Shown here piece by piece: positions 17,640 through 26,295 of a stretch of 34,003 nucleotides of DNA (its first letter is position 1; each line of letters opens with the position of its first letter). This DNA is from Candidatus Aquidulcis sp. (GTDB taxonomy: Bacteria > Chloroflexota > Limnocylindria > Limnocylindrales > Limnocylindraceae): the NCBI GenBank assembly GCA_003670455.1, contig QWRK01000004.1:1-34003 (forward strand), read 5' to 3'. The position numbers were made by a program, and so were the translations under genes. The notes beneath the pieces were generated by a model, which saw only the letters and a list, made by a program, of their open reading frames with translations, was not told the DNA's origin and did not search any database.

Positions 17640-17667
17640 AGTGTACGCTCGCGCGATGGCAGCTCAA
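17640..17667 (-). promoter_or_regulatory. Leaderless-type promoter of ffh
   Basis: On the minus strand TTGAGC (17667-17662) and TACACT (17645-17640) are 16 bases apart, and only 6 bases separate TACACT from the ffh ATG. The transcript should then begin at or beside the start codon, and there is no Shine-Dalgarno. The -35 lies inside the 5' end of the MFS gene. Confidence 0.55.
17644..17649 (+). promoter_or_regulatory. Leaderless-type -10 of the MFS gene
   Basis: TACGCT stands 6 bases before the ATG at 17656, giving a transcription start at the ATG; no Shine-Dalgarno precedes the gene. It overlaps the ffh -10 on the other strand within the 22-base intergenic space. No good -35 is visible, so this is weaker than the ffh promoter. 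Confidence 0.4.
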
Positions 17668-18966
17668 AAACGAACCCCGAAGGGGCAAGGCGGACTCCAG
17701 GACCTGACTCCGCTCGTGCGCAGCGACGTCAACGTGCTGATCAGCGCACAGGCGATCTCAACCTACGGGTCATTCATTACCCGGGCTGCCCTCCCCCTCC
17801 TGGCGATCATTGGCCTCGGGATCAACGCAGCCGAAGCGGCCGCCCTTGCGGCGGTCGACCTCATCGCTGGTGCCGTGGTGAGCCAGTTCGCAGGCGTGTG
17901 GATTGACCGACTCCCCCGCAAGCCCGTGCTTATTGGCACCGACCTGCTGCGGGCGATCTTGCTCGGCACCATCCCACTCGCCGCTGCTCTGTTCGGCGAA
18001 GTAACCCTCCCCCACCTGATTGCGGTGAGCGCCCTCTGTGGCATGTGCGCAACGACGTTTGACATCGCAGAGCGCAGCTATTTCGCTGGACTGGTGAACT
18101 CCTCGGCGCTGCGTGCCGTGTTGGCCCGCACGTTGGGAATCCGTGGCGCGGCGGAGTTCTTCGGCTTCGGCTCTGCCGGACTCCTGGTTGGCGCCTTCGG
18201 TGGACCTGCGGCAATTGGTATTGATGCGTTGACCTACGTGGTTTCGGCGGTGCTGATCGGCTTCCTGCGTGTCGCGGAGCCGAAGCTGCCGCCAGCCTCT
18301 GCCCGAGCCAGCTTCCGCCGCGAGCTCTCCGACGGGCTGAAGAAAACCTGGTCTGTCGCGATCATGCGACCGTTGCTCATCTCGACCTTCGTGATCGGTC
18401 TCTACTTCGGACTCTTCCGCTCTTCGTACCTGCTCTTTGTCACGAACGGGCTCGGTCTTGGACCAGAGGCGATCGGGCTAGTCATCGCAACGGGCGGCAT
18501 CGCCGCCTTCCTTGGCGGAGTACTCACGGAACGCATCTCCAACCTCCTCGGTGTCGGGCGTGCGATCTCCGTGAGCCTGGCGATCGTGGGCTTTGGCCTC
18601 ATCCTTGTACCGCTCGCGCCAGGTGCAACAGTCCTTGGATTCGCCATGCTCATCGGACACCAGTTGCTCAGCGATGGCTTTGAGACGGTGTGGGAGGCGA
18701 ATCAGGCGGCCATCCGTGGACGCGTGCTACCCGCCGCCTTTCAGGGACGCGCAAACGCCGCAAATGATGGCGTCGGCATCCTCGGTCGACTGTTGGGGAT
18801 CATCGTTGGTGGTGTGATCGGGAGCTCTGTGGCCGGGAGCGGCGTTGCGCTCTTCGTGGGTGGTGCTGCCTCTATCGCCGTCGGCCTCTTCGTTGCAGCC
18901 TCTCGTCTGGGAAGGATCCAGTCGATCTCGCAGATTCCGGCGTCAGGAGCCCGTAGGCGCGCCTAG
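17656..18966 (+). CDS. Major facilitator superfamily transporter (MFS_3/EntS-like)
   Basis: A 436-aa membrane protein with about twelve hydrophobic segments, one of only two plus-strand genes here. The start region LISAQAISTYGSFITRAALP, the loop WIDRLPRKPVLIGTDLLRA and the later AFQGRANAANDGVGILGRLL follow the pattern of the MFS_3 family (EntS/macrolide-efflux-like exporters). The substrate cannot be told. The ATG at 17656 is preferred because the long upstream frame lies wholly antisense to ffh. It is inserted between ffh and ftsY, divergent from ffh by 22 bases and convergent with ftsY with 24 overlapping bases at the 3' ends. Its base composition looks like that of its neighbours. Confidence 0.9.
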   Translation: MAAQKRTPKGQGGLQDLTPLVRSDVNVLISAQAISTYGSFITRAALPLLAIIGLGINAAEAAALAAVDLIAGAVVSQFAGVWIDRLPRKPVLIGTDLLRAILLGTIPLAAALFGEVTLPHLIAVSALCGMCATTFDIAERSYFAGLVNSSALRAVLARTLGIRGAAEFFGFGSAGLLVGAFGGPAAIGIDALTYVVSAVLIGFLRVAEPKLPPASARASFRRELSDGLKKTWSVAIMRPLLISTFVIGLYFGLFRSSYLLFVTNGLGLGPEAIGLVIATGGIAAFLGGVLTERISNLLGVGRAISVSLAIVGFGLILVPLAPGATVLGFAMLIGHQLLSDGFETVWEANQAAIRGRVLPAAFQGRANAANDGVGILGRLLGIIVGGVIGSSVAGSGVALFVGGAASIAVGLFVAASRLGRIQSISQIPASGARRRA

Positions 18967-19854
18967 CAACCCATCGACGTAGGCCTCAGCGGCGAACGGC
19001 ACCAGATCGGTGGCGCGCTCGCCCGTTCCGACCCAGCGAATTGGCAGTCCTAACTCACGTCGTACCGCCAGCGCCACGCCACCGCGTGCGCCGCTATCGA
19101 GCTTCGTGAGGACGATGCCATCAATACCCGCCGATGCATCAAAGCCACGCGCCTGTGCAAGGCCGTTCTGTCCCGCGGTGCCATCCAAGACGAGCAGCAC
19201 CTCAACCGTGCGCGTAGGGGCTACTTTCGTCACCACGCGTCGGATCTTTGCGAGCTCATCCATCAGGCCGCTCCGTGTTTGCATTCGACCGGCGGTGTCG
19301 ATGATCACGGGGCTAAAGTCCCGCGCCGCGGCAAGGGTCAGCGCATCATGAATTGCGGCGGCAGGGTCACCACCTGGTCGCCCTTCGACCACCTCGACCC
19401 CTTCGCGTACGCCGAGCGCCCGCAACTGATCGATCGCTGCTGCGCGGAAGGTATCTGCAGCAACGAGCAGAGGTGAGAGGCCAGCACTTTTGGCTCGGGC
19501 CGCGAGCTTCGCCGCGGTGGTCGTCTTCCCTACGCCATTGACACCAACGAGCAGCACCACATCGGCCTCATCGCTTAGGTTGGCTGGGTCCTCACCGAGC
19601 AGACTGAGTGCGGCTGCCCGCACTCGAGAGCGCCCATCTGCGCCGTCACCATCGCGTGCCGCTTGAATGAGTGCGGCGGTGGCAACTAGCCCAACGTCGC
19701 TGGCGAGCAGTGCCTCCTCGATTTCCCGCCAGTCAGGTTCGGGCGCAGTGAACCGACGGAGAACCTTGGCGAGTGGGTTAGAGGCTGGGGTTGTGGCTTC
19801 GGCCACGCGCTTCTCATCGTCGGGGGAACTCTTTCGCCAGAAGGCGAGTTTCAA
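18943..19854 (-). CDS. ftsY: SRP receptor FtsY
   Basis: FtsY is the membrane-associated GTPase that receives SRP-ribosome complexes. The 303-aa protein has a short N domain (about 25-90) and lacks the long acidic A domain of E. coli FtsY. The G domain shows LLVGVNGVGKTTTAAKLA (P-loop 104-111), AADTFRAAAIDQL, IIDTAGRMQTRSGLMDEL, LVLDGTAGQNGLAQARGF, VLTKLDSGARGG (often TKLDGTAKGG) and RWVGTGERATDLVPF. The TTG at 19854 overlaps the smc stop (TTGA). The 3' end overlaps the convergent MFS gene. Order rnc-smc-ftsY is classical. Confidence 0.96.
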   Translation of the reverse strand: MKLAFWRKSSPDDEKRVAEATTPASNPLAKVLRRFTAPEPDWREIEEALLASDVGLVATAALIQAARDGDGADGRSRVRAAALSLLGEDPANLSDEADVVLLVGVNGVGKTTTAAKLAARAKSAGLSPLLVAADTFRAAAIDQLRALGVREGVEVVEGRPGGDPAAAIHDALTLAAARDFSPVIIDTAGRMQTRSGLMDELAKIRRVVTKVAPTRTVEVLLVLDGTAGQNGLAQARGFDASAGIDGIVLTKLDSGARGGVALAVRRELGLPIRWVGTGERATDLVPFAAEAYVDGLLGAPTGS

Positions 19855-22800
19855 CGCGCCGCCTCGCGCTCAGCGCGCGCCTGATCAGCGATGCGCTTCG
19901 CCTCATCGAGGCGCAGCCCGAAGACGCGACTTGCTGCATCTTCGCCAACCGTCACGCCCCAGAGGCTGTCGGCCACTTCGACCGTGCCCCGGTTATGCGT
20001 AATCACCACAACCTGGGTGCGCTCGCTCAGCTCGCGAATCGCGTCGCCGAAGCGGGTTACGTTTGCCTCGTCGAGTGCAGCATCAACCTCGTCGAGCACC
20101 ACGAATGGAAGCGGCCGAACCGCCAACATGCCGAGAAGGAGCGCCACGCCGGTAAGCGCGCGCTCTCCACCCGAGAGGAGGGAGAGCTGCTGGCGACGCT
20201 TCAGTGGTGGGCGAGCATCGATCTCAACTCCCGGTCGACGTGATTCGCCATCATCCGCAAGGCGCAGCTGCGCATCGCCACCGCCGAAGAGAAGCTGGAA
20301 GTTTGACGCGAACGTGGTCTGTAGTGCGGTGAACTGTTCCGCAAAGGTCGACTCAACAAGCAGATCAAGTTCCCGCATCAACGTTGCAGCCTTCTCGATC
20401 GCACCATCAAGATCACGCGTCTGCACCTCGAGTGATTCGAGTCGAGCGCGAAGCTCTTGATGCTCCATCACAATGCTGGCCCCACCCGCCTCGAGTGGAC
20501 CAATCTTGCGTCGCAGGCGCTCCAAGGCGCGTAGCTCTTCTGGGTCGGGCGCAACGAGGGATGCCGGCTCGGAGGCAGCGTGCTGACCTTCCCAGTAGAC
20601 GGCAAGGGCTGCCGCCTGCTGACGTGCGAGTCCCTCGCGCGCAGCGGTATCCCCCTCGGCAGGAACCTCAGCTTCATCGGCGGTTGCTGTGGTGCGAAGT
20701 GCAACCGGAATTCCAGCGGCCAAGCGAGCGTCTTCAGAGAGGCGGCGACCAAATGCGGCAAGGTCGCCACTCAACTCTTCAATGAAGCGCTCTCGCTCGA
20801 ATTCAACCGCCTGCGCATCGCGTTCGAGCGGGCGCAGCGCCTCATCGAGCTGTTGCTCACGGGAACGGAGGCCACGCTTCGCCTCTTCGTCGGTAGCGAT
20901 CTCACTCTCAATCTCAACCTGCAGCGCCGCCTTTGCCTGCACGCTCTCTTCACGTTGGGCTGCGGCAGCGCGGGCCGCAGTGGCGAGGCCAGACTGCTCG
21001 GCGAGCTGGGCGCGGAGGTTTGCGACACGCGTCTCAAGTGCACCACGCTCCTCAGCGGCTCGGGTGATTCGAGTGGAGGCACCGGCAACGGTTGCGTCGC
21101 CGCGTGCTCGCGCCAACTCCCAGGTACGCAAGGCCGCTCGGTCGGTTTCAACGGCGGTGGCGAGGTCGGCGCGGCGGGCGGTGAGCTCTTCTACGCGGGC
21201 ACGCCACTGCGTTGCCGCATCAGTGGCAACTGACTGTTCAGGGGTGAGGGCGATCTCATTCAGCCGCGCCTGTGCTGCGGTGACGGCAGCATCAAGTCGA
21301 GCGATGCGCTCTGCACGTTCCGACGTGCTTCGACGGACCGCGTCACGACGGCGCTCCGCCTCTGCGCGGGCTGATTCAGCGGCTCGGAGCGCTGCACGGG
21401 TGCTGACCTCGGCACCACGCCCCTGCGCTAGGCGCGTCTCAGCGGATGCCAGGGTGCCTGCCGCCACGATGGCCTCGCTGCGCAACGATGCTGCTGCAGT
21501 GCGCAGTCGCTCGGTTGCCGCCGCGGCGCGGCCGATCTCTGAGTCGACAAGGGCATCCTCTGGCTCCGTCTCACGAATGACGACACCGCCGTGGCGCACA
21601 ACGGCGCCAGCGCGCGTGACGATCGTGCCGCCGAGCGGAAGATCTGCGAGAGCACTCAGTGCGGCAGCAACACTCGGGGCAACAAAGACGCTGGCGAGGA
21701 GCCGGCCCAATAGTCCGTCTGGATCGCTGAGAACCTCACTGCTGAGCGATGGGAGCGTCGGGTGCGTGGTTGCGCCAATTGCATCTGCGCCATCAATGAG
21801 GAGTGCGCCCTGCTCATCATCAAGCAGGCTTGCACCACGCTGATCAACGACGAAACCGCGCGCCAGTGCACCAAGGGCGGCGAGGACTGCGGTGCGGCCC
21901 TCTTCACGAAGCTCAACACCGGCGAGAAGGCTTCGTCCACCGATCGCGTGTGCCGCCTTCGACAGCGCACGCTCCTGCAGGGCTGCTCGACGCGCTTCAA
22001 GTGCGGTGAGTCGACCGGAGAGCGACCCCGCCTCTGCCTCTGCAGCGCGAGCCGCACGCTCACTCTCTCCAACGGTTGCTCGAGCGGCGGCGGCACCAGA
22101 TTCAGCCTCTGCGAGTTCGCGTGTCGCGGCGGCAAGGCGTGCCGCGGCATCGCTTGCAGCGGTCGCAGCGAGAATCAAAACGTTCTCTGCTGCGGAAGGG
22201 TCTTCGTTCACGCCATCTGCGGTAACGGCGGTGCGCTCTGCTTGAAGTCGCTCAAGACGGGCGGTGAGATCTGCGCGCTCTACCTCGCGTGACCGCTGAG
22301 CCCGTACAGCGGAATCGCTGCCATTTGCCCCCGTGCCGTCGGTGAGCGCCTCCAGCTCGCGGCGCGCGGCAGAGAGGTCAGCATCAAGGATCTCAAGTGC
22401 GGCAACAGCCTCGGCGTCGACGGCAGGAGCTGCAGCGGCGCGCAGCGCCTCCACTGAGGCGATCTCTGACTCAGCAACGGCAACCTCTGTGGCGATGCGC
22501 TCTACATCACGCGACAGGGCGGCCGATTCGGCCTCAACGCGCGCATGGGCACGCTCAGCAGATTCACGAGCCTCGCGTGCCGCCTCGAGGGCACGTCGGG
22601 CAACGTCGAGATCGGTGCGGGCAAGCCCGAGGCGCTCGCGGCGACGATGGGCCTCTTCGTCGGCGTTGCGCAGCTGTTCGCGAATGGACTGCAACTCGCT
22701 CGTCACTGTTGAGAGCTGGCCGCCGATGCGCACTCGACGCGAAGCGATCCAGGCGCCGCGAGCCGCACCCAACGCGGCGATGCGCTCAACCGCCTCGGTG

Positions 22801-23462
22801 AGCAACTCTTCGCGACCCGCCTCCTGCTTTGCCAGCGTCGCGAGGCGGCGCTCTTGTGGGCGGAGGGTGCCAAGAATCTCTTCAACGCGGGCGCGATTAT
22901 CGATCGCCTCCTTCATTTCGGTTTCGGCTCGTGCACGGCGTCGCTCATGGCGCGCGGTGCCGGCGAACTCTTCGACGAGCGCGCGGCGCTCTTCGGCCTT
23001 CAGGCTCAGTGCCTGGTCAACGGCACCCTGGCCAATGAAGAGGAGGCCGTTCTCGGCAAGACCGGCGCCATCGAGCAGCTCGTTGAGATCTCGAAGGCGA
23101 ATCTTCTCGCGATTGAGCAGGTACTCCTGGCCACCGCCGCGATCGGCGCGACGAGCAATTTCGATTTCGGTGAATGGAAGGTCGAAGAGCCCATCGTCGT
23201 TGGCGATGGAGAGCGAAACCTCGGCGAGGCCGAGTGGGCGGCGCTTCTCTGATCCCGCGAAGATGACCTCTTCGACACGCTTTGAACGAATGCCGCGACC
23301 GGCCTCGCCGAGTGCCCAGCGCAGGGCATCGACGACGTTCGACTTACCGCTGCCGTTTGGCCCAACGATTGCGGTAATCCCTGGGGTGAAGGCGATGGTC
23401 GTCTTGTCGGCAAAGGTCTTGAAGCCGCTCAGTCGTACTTCACGGAGTCGTAGTCGGCTCAC
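19851..23462 (-). CDS. smc: Chromosome segregation ATPase SMC
   Basis: SMC forms the ring-shaped condensin that compacts and separates chromosomes with ScpA and ScpB, which are not in this window. The 1203-aa protein has the N-terminal head with Walker A GPNGSGKSN (34-42), IGQGAVDQALSLKAEERRAL, a long Ala/Arg/Glu-rich coiled coil, a hinge near the middle (around 515-640, GVELREEGRTAVLAALGALA and LPLGGTIVTRAGAVVRHGG), a second coiled coil, and the C-terminal head with LLSGGERALTGVALL (from 1095), PFVVLDEVDAALDEANV (Walker B) and VVITHNRGT. The GTG at 23462 overlaps the rnc stop. Length is near the family norm. Confidence 0.98.
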   Translation of the reverse strand: MSRLRLREVRLSGFKTFADKTTIAFTPGITAIVGPNGSGKSNVVDALRWALGEAGRGIRSKRVEEVIFAGSEKRRPLGLAEVSLSIANDDGLFDLPFTEIEIARRADRGGGQEYLLNREKIRLRDLNELLDGAGLAENGLLFIGQGAVDQALSLKAEERRALVEEFAGTARHERRRARAETEMKEAIDNRARVEEILGTLRPQERRLATLAKQEAGREELLTEAVERIAALGAARGAWIASRRVRIGGQLSTVTSELQSIREQLRNADEEAHRRRERLGLARTDLDVARRALEAAREARESAERAHARVEAESAALSRDVERIATEVAVAESEIASVEALRAAAAPAVDAEAVAALEILDADLSAARRELEALTDGTGANGSDSAVRAQRSREVERADLTARLERLQAERTAVTADGVNEDPSAAENVLILAATAASDAAARLAAATRELAEAESGAAAARATVGESERAARAAEAEAGSLSGRLTALEARRAALQERALSKAAHAIGGRSLLAGVELREEGRTAVLAALGALARGFVVDQRGASLLDDEQGALLIDGADAIGATTHPTLPSLSSEVLSDPDGLLGRLLASVFVAPSVAAALSALADLPLGGTIVTRAGAVVRHGGVVIRETEPEDALVDSEIGRAAAATERLRTAAASLRSEAIVAAGTLASAETRLAQGRGAEVSTRAALRAAESARAEAERRRDAVRRSTSERAERIARLDAAVTAAQARLNEIALTPEQSVATDAATQWRARVEELTARRADLATAVETDRAALRTWELARARGDATVAGASTRITRAAEERGALETRVANLRAQLAEQSGLATAARAAAAQREESVQAKAALQVEIESEIATDEEAKRGLRSREQQLDEALRPLERDAQAVEFERERFIEELSGDLAAFGRRLSEDARLAAGIPVALRTTATADEAEVPAEGDTAAREGLARQQAAALAVYWEGQHAASEPASLVAPDPEELRALERLRRKIGPLEAGGASIVMEHQELRARLESLEVQTRDLDGAIEKAATLMRELDLLVESTFAEQFTALQTTFASNFQLLFGGGDAQLRLADDGESRRPGVEIDARPPLKRRQQLSLLSGGERALTGVALLLGMLAVRPLPFVVLDEVDAALDEANVTRFGDAIRELSERTQVVVITHNRGTVEVADSLWGVTVGEDAASRVFGLRLDEAKRIADQARAEREAAR

Positions 23463-24196
23463 TCTGCCCCTCCCGCGGTGATGCCGAGGAGGTCAATGGC
23501 GGCCTCGGCGGCGGCGGCCTCGGCGGCGCGGCGACTTGGACCTGATCCGCGCGCTACCTCGCTGCCATCAATGCGCACGACGCATTCATACGTTCGGTCG
23601 TGCTCGGGGCCAGTGGTGGCAACAACGTCGTAGCGCGGCAGGGAGCCGTTGCGTGCCTGCGTCCACTCCTGCAGGAGGGTCTTGATCCCCTTGCCGAGTG
23701 CGGCGCGTGGTGCGGCAAGCTCGGCGCTCATGTGTCCTTCAATAAACGTTGCGGCGGCGGCGAAGCCGTGGCTCAGGTAGATCGCACCGATGAGCGCCTC
23801 AAACGCCGCAGCGAGTGCCGCCGGTCGACGTGCGCCACCGCGCGACGCCTCACCCTCACCGAGCATCAGCACCTCGTCAATGCCGATGCGCAGGGCAACC
23901 TCAGCAAGTGCGGTGCGCGAGACCACAGCGGCCCGGCGCTCGGAGAGATCCCCCTCCTCTGCTGCGGTGTCATCCGCATAGAGTCGGGAGGCGACGACGG
24001 CGCCGAGGATGGCATCGCCAAGGAACTCGAGGCGCTCGTTATCAGCGGAAGCACCCTCTTGGTGGCGGCGCGATGGGTGCGTGAGGGCCAGCTCGACGAG
24101 TGCCTCGCCCCCCACTGGGATGTTGAGGCGTTCACGTTGCGCTGGGGTCATCGACAGTGGCGCCACTACGAGCGTCATCGTGGGGAGTGGTGGCAC
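23459..24196 (-). CDS. rnc: Ribonuclease III with a missing metal-binding Asp
   Basis: RNase III cleaves double-stranded RNA such as rRNA precursors. The 245-aa protein has the signature NERLEFLGDAILG (53-65, with Glu54, Glu57 and Asp61), EGDLSERRAAVVSR, FEALIGAIYL with Glu133, and a C-terminal double-stranded RNA-binding domain (ARNGSLPRYDVV, GSGPSRRAAEAAAAEAAID). In the segment that usually reads LADxFEALIG this protein has LAAAFEALIG, so the catalytic Asp (Asp114 in E. coli) is Ala130. The start is uncertain: GTG 24196, ATG 24178 and ATG 24151 are all possible and none has a good Shine-Dalgarno. The gene overlaps smc by GTGA. Confidence 0.95.
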   Translation of the reverse strand: MPPLPTMTLVVAPLSMTPAQRERLNIPVGGEALVELALTHPSRRHQEGASADNERLEFLGDAILGAVVASRLYADDTAAEEGDLSERRAAVVSRTALAEVALRIGIDEVLMLGEGEASRGGARRPAALAAAFEALIGAIYLSHGFAAAATFIEGHMSAELAAPRAALGKGIKTLLQEWTQARNGSLPRYDVVATTGPEHDRTYECVVRIDGSEVARGSGPSRRAAEAAAAEAAIDLLGITAGGAE

Positions 24197-24236
24197 GCCC
24201 CTATGGCTGCACCGCGCAAGGCTCGCGCCCCACGCC

Positions 24237-24254
24237 GGCGGCCAAGGGGCCGCC
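24237..24254 (-). promoter_or_regulatory. GC-rich hairpin after acpP
   Basis: A perfect inverted repeat GGCGGCC / GGCCGCC (7-bp stem, 4-base loop) lies 5 bases after the acpP stop. It has no U-tract. It may act as a partial terminator or protect the abundant acpP message from exonucleases before rnc. Function inferred. Confidence 0.5.
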
Positions 24255-24259
24255 CCATC

Positions 24260-24505
24260 TCAGCCCTTCTTCTCGACGATGGCGTCGACGGCGTCCTGAA
24301 CCGTCTTGATCTTGCCGAGCTCTTCGTCAGCAATGGTCACGCCGAACTTCTCTTCGAGGCCCATTGCGAACTCAACAAGGTCGAGGGAGTCTGCATTGAG
24401 GTCTTCGATGAAGGCGGCCTCAGGCTTTACCTTCTCCTTCTCAACACCGAGCTGCTCAACGATGTAGCTCTGGAGCTCCTGGAAGATCTGATCCTTGTCG
24501 CTCAT
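24260..24505 (-). CDS. acpP: Acyl carrier protein
   Basis: The 81-aa acidic protein carries growing acyl chains on phosphopantetheine. The attachment Ser is Ser40 in [15 protein letters not shown], and the acidic helix III region ([20 protein letters not shown]) is typical. The ATG at 24505 overlaps the nusB stop (ATGA). In Bacillus the matching cluster also has fapR, fabD and fabG; here nusB stands between plsX and acpP and those genes are absent. ACP supplies acyl groups to PlsX. Confidence 0.97.
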   Translation of the reverse strand: MSDKDQIFQELQSYIVEQLGVEKEKVKPEAAFIEDLNADSLDLVEFAMGLEEKFGVTIADEELGKIKTVQDAVDAIVEKKG

Positions 24506-24981
24506 GAGTTACTCCCTCCGTCTATCTCCGCCGTGGCGGCAACCTCGCGAAGCGCGGTGCCGAGTACGCCGTTGACCAGTTTGCGGGCCGGTTCGCCGCT
24601 ATACGTGCGGGCGAGTGAGGTCCACGCAGCGATCGCCTCGATCGGCGCCGCCGTGCGGGAGTGTATCACCTCCCCTAGGCCGCACCGCAGGAGCGAACGG
24701 TCAATTCGGGCCATTGTGGCAAGGGGGAAGGCGGGGGCGAGGCGCTCAATTGCGGCATCAATCTGCGGACGATTCGCCTCCACGACCTCGAGAAGCGGTC
24801 GGGACCAGACCAGGGTCTCCTCGGCCATATCCCCTGCCGCGACGCGACGCTCCAGTACCGCCAGCGCCGTACGCATCCCAAAGTCCGACTCATAGAGGGC
24901 GGTGAGCGCATCGCGTCGACCAGCCGTATGAGCCCGCGCCGCCGCATCCTTTGGCGCAGCCGGAGCTCGCCGGGTGGCCAC
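24502..24981 (-). CDS. nusB: Transcription antitermination factor NusB
   Basis: NusB binds boxA RNA with NusE (S10) in rRNA antitermination complexes. From the GTG at 24981 the product is 159 aa, all-helical, with [14 protein letters not shown] near the start, [34 protein letters not shown] (usual L R x A xx E pattern) and AARTYSGE-like [20 protein letters not shown] at the end. Longer upstream starts would run into plsX and add no family sequence. The GTG is one base after the plsX TAA, so translation is coupled. An N-terminal Ala/Arg-rich stretch of about 25 residues precedes the domain. Confidence 0.93.
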   Translation of the reverse strand: MATRRAPAAPKDAAARAHTAGRRDALTALYESDFGMRTALAVLERRVAAGDMAEETLVWSRPLLEVVEANRPQIDAAIERLAPAFPLATMARIDRSLLRCGLGEVIHSRTAAPIEAIAAWTSLARTYSGEPARKLVNGVLGTALREVAATAEIDGGSNS

Positions 24982-24982
24982 C

Positions 24983-26029
24983 TTACGCCGGCCCAACGGG
25001 GAGACCGTCGGGGGCGGCAATTGTGTTCTCTGCGATTGACGAGGTGATCTGCTCGGTGACCCGCTCGCGCACCGCGCGCGCCGCAGTGGCGCAGGCGAAG
25101 TAGACCATGCGCTGTCGGGCGCGACCATGCGTGATCGCGACGGTCCCCTGCACCCCCAAGAGAATTGCGGCGCCAACGCGCTCGTAGTCAAGCTGGGTAC
25201 GGATCCGCGCGATGGAGCCGCGCATCAGCAGCGCAGCGATCGGCCCGAATGGGAGACGACGAAACTCTGCGCGGAACATATCGGTGATGGTGGTCGTCAC
25301 CCCTTCAACAAGTTTGATTGCAACATTGCCGAGGACTGCGTCGCAAACAACCACATCGGCCTCATCCGCAGCGAGGTGGCGCCCTTCAACGTTCCCCGTG
25401 AAGTTGAGTGTCGATTGATCAAGGAGCTCGGTGGCACGCTGGATGCGCATATCGCCCTTCCCCTTCTCTTCCCCGATGGAGAGGAGTGCGACGCGCGGAT
25501 TAGTGACACCGAGAACGTGCTCCGAGAAGATCTTCCCCATGTGCGCGTACTGATACAGGTTCTCTGGGGTTGAGTCCGGGTTCGCGCCAACATCAAGCAG
25601 CAGGAGCGGCTTCTCGCGCAAGAGGAACTGCACGGCGATGGCCGGCCGAATCACCCCTTTGATGCGGCCGATGATCAACACGCCTGCAGCCATGCCGGCG
25701 CCGGTGTGACCCGCGGTGACGACGGCATCGGCAAGTTTGTCGCGTACGAGTGTTGCCGCAACGACCATCGATGCGTCTTTGCGTTCGCGGACAGCGATTG
25801 CCGGGTTCTCTTCCATGGTGATCACGCCTGGACCGTGGACGATGGAGACATTAGATGGAAGTTCGCCACCAGCGATCGCGCGAATGACCTGCTCATCACC
25901 GACGAGGGTGAGGTGGTCGGTGGGATTCTCTTTGGCCCAGCGCAGGCCGCCTGGGACAACTTCGGTGGGACCGTGGTCACCACCCATCGCATCGAGGGCG
26001 AGGCGGACAGTGCCGCCCGACGCGCTCAT
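24983..26029 (-). CDS. plsX: Phosphate acyltransferase PlsX
   Basis: PlsX converts acyl-ACP to acyl-phosphate, the donor for PlsY in phosphatidic acid synthesis; it is a peripheral membrane enzyme. The 348-aa protein begins VRLALDAMGGDHGPTEVVPG, followed by VITMEENPAIAVRERKDASM, AVVTAGHTGAGMAAGVLIIG, LLDVGANPDSTPENLYQYAH, LLSIGEEKGKG and NVEGRHLAADEADVVVCDA. The rpmF-plsX neighbourhood is one of the most conserved in bacteria. It starts 6 bases after the rpmF stop. With FakA in the same gene run it could receive fatty acids from outside (FakA makes acyl-phosphate with FakB). Confidence 0.97.
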   Translation of the reverse strand: MSASGGTVRLALDAMGGDHGPTEVVPGGLRWAKENPTDHLTLVGDEQVIRAIAGGELPSNVSIVHGPGVITMEENPAIAVRERKDASMVVAATLVRDKLADAVVTAGHTGAGMAAGVLIIGRIKGVIRPAIAVQFLLREKPLLLLDVGANPDSTPENLYQYAHMGKIFSEHVLGVTNPRVALLSIGEEKGKGDMRIQRATELLDQSTLNFTGNVEGRHLAADEADVVVCDAVLGNVAIKLVEGVTTTITDMFRAEFRRLPFGPIAALLMRGSIARIRTQLDYERVGAAILLGVQGTVAITHGRARQRMVYFACATAARAVRERVTEQITSSIAENTIAAPDGLPVGPA

Positions 26030-26035
26030 TGCGAG

Positions 26036-26239
26036 TTAGGCGTCGGCGACGTCCGCGTCCGGCGCAGGTCGGCGGATGACCTCGCGGCCGCGATAGGTTC
26101 CGCACTCTAGGCAGGCATGATGCGCACGCTTGACGGCGTTGCACTGTGGGCAGCGATCCATGGATGGGAGCGTCAAGGCATGGTGCGAACGTCGGTCACC
26201 CTGACGTGCGTGCGACTTCTTCCGCTTAGGTACGCCCAT
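26036..26239 (-). CDS. rpmF: 50S ribosomal protein L32 (zinc type)
   Basis: A 67-aa L32 beginning MGVPKRKKSHARQGDRRSHH, with four cysteines at 30, 33, 43 and 46 (CPQC and CLEC) that form a zinc ribbon, so this is the zinc-binding C+ form. A short tail of about 15 residues extends past the usual end. A GAGG site lies about 10 bases before the ATG, separated by an A-rich stretch. A hairpin and a possible -10 lie in the 53-base gap to DUF177. Confidence 0.95.
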   Translation of the reverse strand: MGVPKRKKSHARQGDRRSHHALTLPSMDRCPQCNAVKRAHHACLECGTYRGREVIRRPAPDADVADA

Positions 26240-26260
26240 GTTTTTTGACCTCGCTCGTTG

Positions 26261-26295
26261 GCGCCCGACTGGGCGCGCCTTGGAGGGGAATCCTA
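26261..26295 (-). promoter_or_regulatory. Possible rpmF promoter and leader hairpin
   Basis: On the minus strand TAGGAT (26295-26290), followed by TC, is formed by the DUF177 stop codon and the next bases; the same string occurs before rpsB and rpsP. Downstream, GCGCCC-AGTC-GGGCGC (26276-26261) makes a 6-bp hairpin ahead of the rpmF ribosome site. There is no clear -35. Suggestive only. Confidence 0.4.

Noticed and set aside
17299-17655. MFS protein with about 119 extra N-terminal residues
   Set aside because: That part of the frame is antisense to ffh and shows no membrane or family features; the family starts near the ATG at 17656.
19666-23481. Long plus-strand open frames rich in Arg, Ser and Ala opposite smc and ftsY
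   Set aside because: They are shadows caused by GC-rich codons of smc, with no family motifs or ribosome sites.
26237-26246. T-run on the plus strand near rpmF as a terminator
   Set aside because: No hairpin precedes it on the plus strand; on the minus strand it is the A-rich spacer before the rpmF start.
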